Below, piece after piece: positions 58,592 through 64,000 of a stretch of 64,000 nucleotides of DNA. The DNA is taken from the NCBI GenBank assembly GCA_023548195.1, contig JAJHZJ010000008.1, forward strand, positions 5,294,215-5,358,214. The letters run 5' to 3'. The notes under the pieces were generated by a model. That model worked only from the letters and a program-made list of their open reading frames with translations, was not told where the DNA came from and made no database searches. This DNA comes from Bettongia penicillata ogilbyi (taxonomy: Eukaryota; Chordata; Mammalia; Diprotodontia; Potoroidae). Numbering within the stretch: the first letter of the stretch is position 1; every line of letters starts with the position of its first letter. Made by a program: the position numbers and the translations under genes.

Positions 58592-58835
58592 TCAGTTGTT
58601 TCAGTCATTTCTGACTCTTGTTAGTAAAGGATTTTCTTGGCAAAAATACTGGAGTGACCTGCCATTTCCTTCTCCAAGTCATTTTACAGTTGAAGAAATT
58701 GAGGCAAACTGAGTTAAGTGACTTGCCCAGGGTCACACAACTAGTGAGTGTCTGAGGCTAGATTTGAACTCATGAAGATAAGTCTTCCTGATTCAGGCCT
58801 GGCTCTCTATCCACTGTGCCACCTAGCCGCCTCAG
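58592..58835 (-). mobile_element. marsupial tRNA-headed SINE nested in a CORE-SINE
   Basis: Antisense 'cagttgtttcagtcatttct', 'gacttgcccagggtcacaca', 'ctgtgccacctagccgcc'. Confidence 0.88.
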
Positions 58836-58985
58836 GTGCTATTATTATCCCCCACTTTACAGATAAGCAAACTGAGGCAAACAGGGATTAGGTAACTTGC
58901 CCAGGGTCACACAATTGGAAAGTGCCAGGGTGAGATTTGAACTCAGGTCTTCCCGACTTCAAGCCCAGGGTCACTGTTTCACTTA
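58836..58985 (-). mobile_element. MIR3/THER-type CORE-SINE, other part
   Basis: 'ggtgctattattatccccca', 'acttgcccagggtcacacaa', 'gatttgaactcaggtcttcc', continuing the 58490-58590 copy. Confidence 0.8.
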
Positions 58986-59024
58986 GCTTAAATCATCCTG
59001 ATGCAACAGGAAAAAAAAAAAGCT

Positions 59025-59190
59025 CTGAATTTAGAGTCTAGGGACCCCTGGGTTCAAACTCCCACTTTGCACTTATTATCTTTGTGTTCATGACATGTCA
59101 CAGATATCTTTAGGTCTCAGTTTTATCACCTGGAAAATGAGGGATTTGATCCAATGAGTTCTAAGATCTCATTCATTTTTTGATCTATAT
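59025..59190 (+). mobile_element. MIR-type SINE
   Basis: 'gggttcaaactcccactttg', 'ctcagttttatcacctggaa' and 'ctaagatctcattcattttt'. Confidence 0.6.
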
Positions 59191-59199
59191 ACAGGATCC

Positions 59200-61380
59200 T
59201 ATAACTTTTCTGTCCCTCCTTCTCCCTCTCCACATTCCCCACCTCACTGCTATCTCCAAGATTATAAATTAAAATTGTATCAGTAGAGGAGTTTCTCTAT
59301 AAAGAAAAAAAAATTATCCATTTCCACTCTTTTTGCTCCAGCAACCTACAAGGGAAAAGAGGTCAATTGAGGAGCGTGAGGAAAGCAAAGATGCATCTTG
59401 AAATTCATCCATTGTCCCCACTTACCACCCCCCCCCCCAACACACCCCTTTCCAGGCCCATGAAAATGTCAAATTCTACGTGGTGTCTGAAACAGTCTGA
59501 AAGAAAACCGAGAAGAGCCATTTTTCTCGCCCAGGTAAAAGTCAAGTGCTTCAGGAATGTCATTAACAGGACTTAAGTGAGGTGAGCAGAAGGTGTCCTT
59601 GGGAGCTGGGAAGGCCCTCACGTCCTGACTAGGGTCCGAGGCAGGTTATCAGAAGGGAGAATGCTTGTTGACTGACTGAAACCCTCCCATTTCCCGTCTG
59701 TAAGGAGAAAACGAGGAACCATTTCTAGCGGTCCCGGAATTAGGGGCAGCTCACCTGCTCCTTTCTCCTCCTCTCCTGGGCCAGTTTTTGGACACTGATC
59801 CAACTTTCCCCAGCACCCAAGGCCCAGCCGCACAGCTGAAGTTCGGAGAACAAACCCTGGGAAATAAAACAGTTTGCTTGCTTGGAAAGTTGGCCGCTGC
59901 AGCTGGTGGTTAACACCGACAGTAAGAGGATCAACTCCATCTCCGCTAGCTAAGAAAAAGGCGGGGGGGAGCTGTGGGCCCGTTCCCCCTTTGCCATTCA
60001 GTGTTTAGTTAATTTGGATGCTAACGGTTAGTTTTTAATCCCATTGTGTGGGAGTGAATATAGTGAAATCAACAAACCTGCTGACAGAACAACCTTCAGG
60101 AGGGTGTGAGTTTGTGTCCAATCTGGCGTAAAGAAAAGAAAACATCTCTGGAAGATGTATTGGAAGAAGATAAGCCCGGCGTGGGCGGGAGGGGGGAGGG
60201 GATGCGGTATAGGACACTGAATAGCACCACCCCACCCCACCCCCAACCCGGGAGGGGCAGAAGCAGGTGGACCATTGGGCAATCTGACCGTATACTTGAA
60301 GGCCACGCAAGTCCCCACATCCTTGCACCCTCCACTGCGCCCGGGTAGGTTGCATTACCAAACGTGATGCAGCGTTGTCTCTACCCAAAATAACTAACAA
60401 CCCCCAAAGGGGTGGACTTAGGGGACTTAGAATCTTAGAGGAACTAGGTCTCCTCTGTGAGCAACCCGAAGTAAAAGTTATTTATGAGGGGCGGGGTAGA
60501 ATGAGTGTGAAAGGGAGGAAAGGACTATTTCTAGGGAAGCCTCTGCAGTTTCCAGATGGAAAGGATTAGAAACTGGCGACGGCTATCATAAACTATAACA
60601 CGATTTGATCGTTTCCATCCACGAGAAATCTGCTCCTCCCCACCCCCCGCCGTCCTGAGCATTTTGGGGGAGTGTACAGAAAAAGGGTGGGGGGAGGGGC
60701 GGGAGGGCAAGGACCCCCAAGACCCCAGAGCTACACAGACAGCAGAAGCGCAGAGAAGATACAGTCGAGACGGCTTCCCAGCTGCCACAGCCGCCCCCCT
60801 CTCTTCACTTCGGCCCGTCCAGTTAATTTCCTCCTTCATTTCTGTCCTCTCCTCCCCTCCCTCCTCCTCCCCCGATATTTTCTCTCTCTAAAACCATAAA
60901 AAAGAGATCAACTTCCCTAACTTCACGGGGCCCTTTTCAGTGACAAATATTGATGCCCAAAGTGTCTGCGCTCTCCCGCCCCCAAACGTCGAGAAAAGGC
61001 GCCCGCGAAAGGGGAACATAAAAAGTTAACAATGCTGTGAAAATATGTTTGCAGAAAATAGACAATCGTTGGATTAAACGTATTCAAGTATGAAATAATG
61101 CCTTTTTGTGTCAAAACTTGGGCGATGGGAGGGTACAAAAGTTCCCTGTGGCAGTTACTTGCTCCCTTTGTGAGCTGTGCGCTTTGGCGTCTCCACTTGG
61201 GCGCATTACTCAGAGCACTCTAAGCGCGATTGTTTCTCCCTTTCTAATGACATTTACCGGATCAAAACATGCTGTTAATTCGATCAGAAGGCTTCACCCT
61301 CCTTGACAAAGCCACAATCATTTCTCCTGAAGTTTGTTAAATTGACCAAAATTAGGCAAATGAATAGGGGGTCTGTAGGC
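59200..61380. other. repeat-poor HELT upstream region, candidate conserved non-coding DNA
   Basis: No SINE, LINE or LTR copy is recognisable here, unlike the preceding 59 kb. The part about 60950-61380 mixes AT-rich motifs (SOX-like ACAATG/ACAAAG, TTAATT homeodomain cores) with CpG-bearing sequence and looks like enhancer-type non-coding DNA. Conservation is inferred, not tested. A poly-C run sits near 59430. No supported gene. Confidence 0.45.
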
Positions 61381-62200
61381 GCCCCCTCTCGCAGGTGACG
61401 ACGCATAATGCCTGCCCCGGCCAGCTGCACTCCCCCTTTTCTTTTCGGCCCCGCTCTTCCTCGCGTCGCCCCCCCCTTCACCCCCCAGCCTTTCTCTCCT
61501 CCCCCACCCTCTGGCATTATTAAAATTTAGCCCAATGAAACCATTCATACTTTTCAATGGACATTTTCGTACAGGATAATAGGCTACAAATTGAGCTTCT
61601 TCCCACTGCAAAGAGGGAGACGAAGGGGGAGAAGAAACAAAACAAAACAAAAAACCCCACAAACGTGGCGGGGTGGTGGTGGGGGATAGCGTCGCGTGCC
61701 AAAGGGCAGCGGGAGGGGCGAGGCAGCCCGGCAGCCTCGTGTGCCAGCCCCAGCCCCAGCCCCACACCTGCCGGGGTGTCCGACAAATAAAGAGGGGTAA
61801 ACAAAAAGCAGAGCGATGGACGTGTCACCAAGTCGTGTGAGAAAAGGCTGAGAACAAACGGGGCGACTCCGTCTCCAAGAGCTCTCCCTTGAACTCGGCG
61901 GAACAGCCTATTAAAGGCTTACTTAATTACTTTAATGACTCTGGACAGGCTTTAAAATGCACTCGGCGCTTGGCTGGCCGGCTTGCTGGGATTTGTAAAC
62001 AGGCGATCGTGTGAGCCAGGGCGGTGGGACTAAAGAAGGGAGCCGGGTTTTGTGAGTGCACCCGCCCCCCGGTGCCGGCGGCTGCTGCGCCCCTGCGCTC
62101 CGCTGGCTGCAGCCGAGGCGGCTGGAGCCCCGGCTTGCACACGCACACGCACACAGGCTCCAGTCTGATGCGTCCTTTTCCCGCCCGGGCTGTTGCCATG
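61380..62200. promoter_or_regulatory. CpG island upstream of HELT
   Basis: By eye there are about 50 CpG dinucleotides in about 800 bp at roughly 55% G+C, against a strongly CpG-depleted rest of the window. The block ends about 330 bp before the HELT ATG. It has no recognisable repeats or convincing reading frame; open frames in it are on both strands and look incidental. It also holds a TAATTA-type homeodomain core near 61925. Confidence 0.75.
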
Positions 62201-62205
62201 CAAAT
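62192..62205 (+). promoter_or_regulatory. RFX half-site overlapping an octamer (ATGCAAAT)
   Basis: GTTGCCATG (RFX X-box half-site) runs into ATGCAAAT (62198-62205), the POU octamer, 18 bp before the first E-box. Motif matches only; no functional evidence in sequence. Confidence 0.45.
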
Positions 62206-62222
62206 GTTATCCTTGGCAAGAT

Positions 62223-62247
62223 CACGTGTCCTTTGAAGGGCCACGTG
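62223..62247 (+). promoter_or_regulatory. paired CACGTG E-boxes upstream of HELT
   Basis: Two perfect palindromic CACGTG hexamers at 62223-62228 and 62242-62247, 19 bp centre to centre, about 170-190 bp upstream of the TATA box. CACGTG-type E-boxes are bound by Hey/HELT-class and other bHLH proteins, so autoregulation or regulation by related repressors is possible. Confidence 0.55.
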
Positions 62248-62416
62248 GATTAACAAAGCTGATCTGCCCCTTCCAACCCACCCCTTGGCTGCTAATTTTT
62301 TTTTTTTTTACTTCTTTAAAACTGATCTTTAATGCATACATTCCCCAAACGCAGCTCCTCTAATCCTATGGAATAATTCAAACCATGAATGCACTCAGTT
62401 CCCCCTAAATGACCGC

Positions 62417-62424
62417 TTTATAAA
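62417..62424 (+). promoter_or_regulatory. HELT TATA box
   Basis: TTTATAAA lies 107 bp upstream of the HELT ATG. A start site about 25-30 bp downstream would give a short 5' UTR of roughly 80 bp. The position and motif are seen; its use as a promoter is inferred. Confidence 0.75.
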
Positions 62425-62530
62425 GCAGCCCCTCCGAAGTTGGGAGGCTGCAGTCTACCTGAAGCACTTGAGAAAGCACACGAGGAGCAAGGAGGAGCGG
62501 GTGACTTCTTTCCGGAGGTTTCTTCCAAGG

Positions 62531-62557
62531 ATGTCTGACAAGCTGAAGGAACGCAAA
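62531..62557 (+). CDS. HELT: HELT coding exon 1 (MSDKLKERK)
   Basis: Nine codons after the start ATG, ending at a GTGAGT donor at 62558. The short first coding exon that stops just before the basic region fits HELT gene structure. Confidence 0.93.
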
Positions 62558-63621
62558 GTGAGTTGGAGTTCCATAGACCGGTCCTTGCGCCCTGGTGTTG
62601 GAGGCGTCTGGATTTGCACGTTCCTCGCCTTCTTGTGAAAAGCTACTCCCAGTCTGGACTCGTAGAGTGTATTTGAGCAACTCCCCTGGAGTATGAGGGT
62701 GCGACTAGAGGGGTAAAAACCTAGAATCTGGGACCCAGCGGTGAAATCAAGCATCAGCACACTGGGCCTCATTTCGAGATAACTCAAGCAGGAGGCATGG
62801 GAGTTTGGCTGAACTTGGTGGAGGAGGCAGGCACCCTAGCCACTCACTCATGGGAAGTGACTGTGGTTCTCTTTTCTGCAGTCCCAAGGCACATAGGCTC
62901 ACAGTTCTTTGAACATTTGGAGAGTTTCGTCTTTTTATATATTGAACATCTGGAACACTAGAGGGAAATGAAGAAATGACACCAGGCTCTGCCTTCTCAT
63001 TTCTCTATTTCCCTGCCCTCTCCTTGCTTGACTTCCGAGGGCTAGAGGCTGAAAATACAAAACCATACCCCTCCAATTTTTTTTTTTATTTTTGCAGAGG
63101 ACTCCAGTTTCCCATAAAGTTATCGAAAAGCGGAGAAGGGACCGGATCAACCGCTGCTTAAATGAATTGGGCAAAACGGTGCCCATGGCTCTAGCGAAGC
63201 AGGTAAGGACAGCAAGCGAACCAGACCCAGGTGAGAGAAGGGACTTTTGAAGGGCCTGGGCCGCCGAGCCACGAATCCGGGACCGGCTCATCTCGCCCCT
63301 CGGGAAGTGAAGTTTTAAGTGCGGCAGCACCAACCTTCAGTCCTGGGGTGACCGTCAGGACCCACCAAGTATCATATAGGCTTTTGGGAGCAGGATACAC
63401 CTGATACTTTTTCCTAGCTATACACATCCAGTACTAGGTGGCTGGACTTATATGACCTTTATTCTCTTCTGCCTCCTTCCCAACCCCGGGCCTTGGCCGA
63501 GCCTCCATTTGCTTCTCTTTGCAGAGTTCGGGGAAGCTGGAGAAAGCAGAGATTTTGGAGATGACTGTACAGTACCTGAGAGCCTTGCACTCCGCTGACT
63601 TCCCCCGGGGAAGAGAGAAAG
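62531..63621 (+). CDS. HELT: HELT, bHLH-Orange transcriptional repressor, first three coding exons (3' part beyond window)
   Basis: Seen: three exons with consensus splice sites join in frame to give 76 residues beginning MSDKLKERK. The basic region (about residues 9-28, with core EKRRRDRINR) is followed by helix 1, a loop and helix 2 (to about residue 66), with the E/R/R DNA-contact residues present. The start ATG has A at -3 and is the first ATG after a TATA box 107 bp upstream. Introns are 540 and 322 bp; intron 3 starts at 63622 in phase 1 and runs off the window, so the Orange domain and C-terminus are missing here. Known: HELT (Heslike/Megane) is a nuclear Hes/Hey-related repressor that binds E-boxes and promotes GABAergic fate in the midbrain. 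I recognise the protein by its bHLH; the Hes proline and Hey glycine of the basic region are not at the expected site, as is typical of HELT. No neighbouring gene lies in the window. Confidence 0.95.
63098..63202 (+). CDS. HELT: HELT coding exon 2 (basic region, helix 1)
   Basis: 35 codons, RTPVSHK to ALAKQ. It is preceded by a strong polypyrimidine tract and CAG acceptor ending at 63097, and followed by a GTAAGG donor at 63203. It carries the DNA-contact residues and helix 1. Confidence 0.95.
63525..63621 (+). CDS. HELT: HELT coding exon 3 (loop, helix 2)
   Basis: 97 nt starting SSGKLEKAEI and ending at residue 76 plus one base. The acceptor TTTGCAG ends at 63524 and the donor GTAGGC starts at 63622. 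It contains the loop and the dimerising helix 2 (ILEMTVQYLRAL). Confidence 0.95.
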
Positions 63622-63768
63622 GTAGGCACCCATTTGAGTTACCTAGAACTTTGTGGGACACTGTGCTGACCACTCAGTGACTTTCAGGATAGGACCTAGG
63701 TGTCTGATTCCTGGTGGAGCGGGACATGCTTCTTTTAATCTACATCCTCCCCTGTATACTTGTGGTAA

Positions 63769-63794
63769 CACACACACACACACACACACACACA
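63769..63794 (+). repeat. (CA)n microsatellite in HELT intron 3
   Basis: About 13 uninterrupted CA units just downstream of exon 3. Confidence 0.9.
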
Positions 63795-64000
63795 TCCATC
63801 ATATTTGTCCCTCAGTTCTCTTTCCCCTCAATCAAAGAGTGGGGGACAGAATGATGGATAATCATGTAGTTTAGTTTGTGAATGAAAAGATAGACGATTT
63901 GTTACTCTTTCCTAGATGTAGGGAGGATTTCAGACTAGGTGCCGGGGTGGCTGGGATGGAAACTTTGACTAGAAAATGAGAGGCTTTGTGAAATGTGTTT

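Noticed and set aside
60028..62256. Many frames of 70-149 residues upstream of HELT
   Set aside because: GC-rich promoter DNA gives long frames by chance; they overlap on both strands and have no recognisable domains.
63622..64000. A possible HELT exon 4 near the acceptor-like 'gactttcag' at about 63688
   Set aside because: The following codons do not resemble the Orange domain and reach stops; the true exon must lie beyond the window.
1..64000. CRISPR arrays, bacterial operons or phage systems
   Set aside because: The sequence is plainly vertebrate, with introns, SINEs and LINEs; the tandem repeats have no spacer structure.

Overview
The window looks like a marsupial chromosome segment that is almost entirely intergenic and ends inside one protein-coding gene. 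The marsupial call rests on its repeats: tRNA-headed SINEs that carry either an L1-independent 'gctggagaaggaaatggcaa' tail or an RTE-like tail, a half-L1 (ORF1-only) element, CR1/L3, L2 and MIR/CORE-SINE fragments, an RTE-like LINE and a gamma-type endogenous retrovirus. I cannot name the species. Repeat family names are from memory of sequence features; no library search was run.

The only host gene is HELT (Hes/Hey-like bHLH transcriptional repressor), + strand, at the right edge. Its first three coding exons (62531-62557, 63098-63202, 63525-63621) encode 76 residues covering the whole bHLH domain. The Orange domain and C-terminus lie beyond base 64000. Upstream are a TATA box, a pair of CACGTG E-boxes, an octamer site, a CpG island (about 61380-62200) and a repeat-poor stretch from about 59200, which is typical of a developmental regulator.

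Left to right: 1-4840 holds old MIR/L2/CR1 copies and a composite minus-strand retroelement with a higher-order tandem repeat (2471-4084) that splits an L2. 4840-7485 is a near full-length HAL1-type element with ORF1 and no ORF2. 10081-10672 is a complete solo LTR. 12350-15065 is an RTE-like LINE split by an endogenous-retrovirus mRNA copy that has a poly(A) tail and 16-bp target-site duplications. 15130-16390 is L1 split by a SINE. 16500-16918 and 19556-19945 are an inverted pair of an LTR-SINE composite. 34542-35936 is a processed pseudogene of esterase D/S-formylglutathione hydrolase. 41567-43362 is a second, 5'-truncated HAL1-type copy. 48100-50165 is RTE-like LINE sequence ending in a C2H2-finger coding tail. 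Four copies of a palindromic hAT-type MITE, several microsatellites and two polypurine tracts are scattered through.

No operon-like or coordinated gene system is present. The most unusual items are mobile-element products: the L1-mobilised retrovirus transcript, the tandem-repeat composite element, the ORF1-only LINEs, and the shared tail between the RTE-like LINE and a SINE family.
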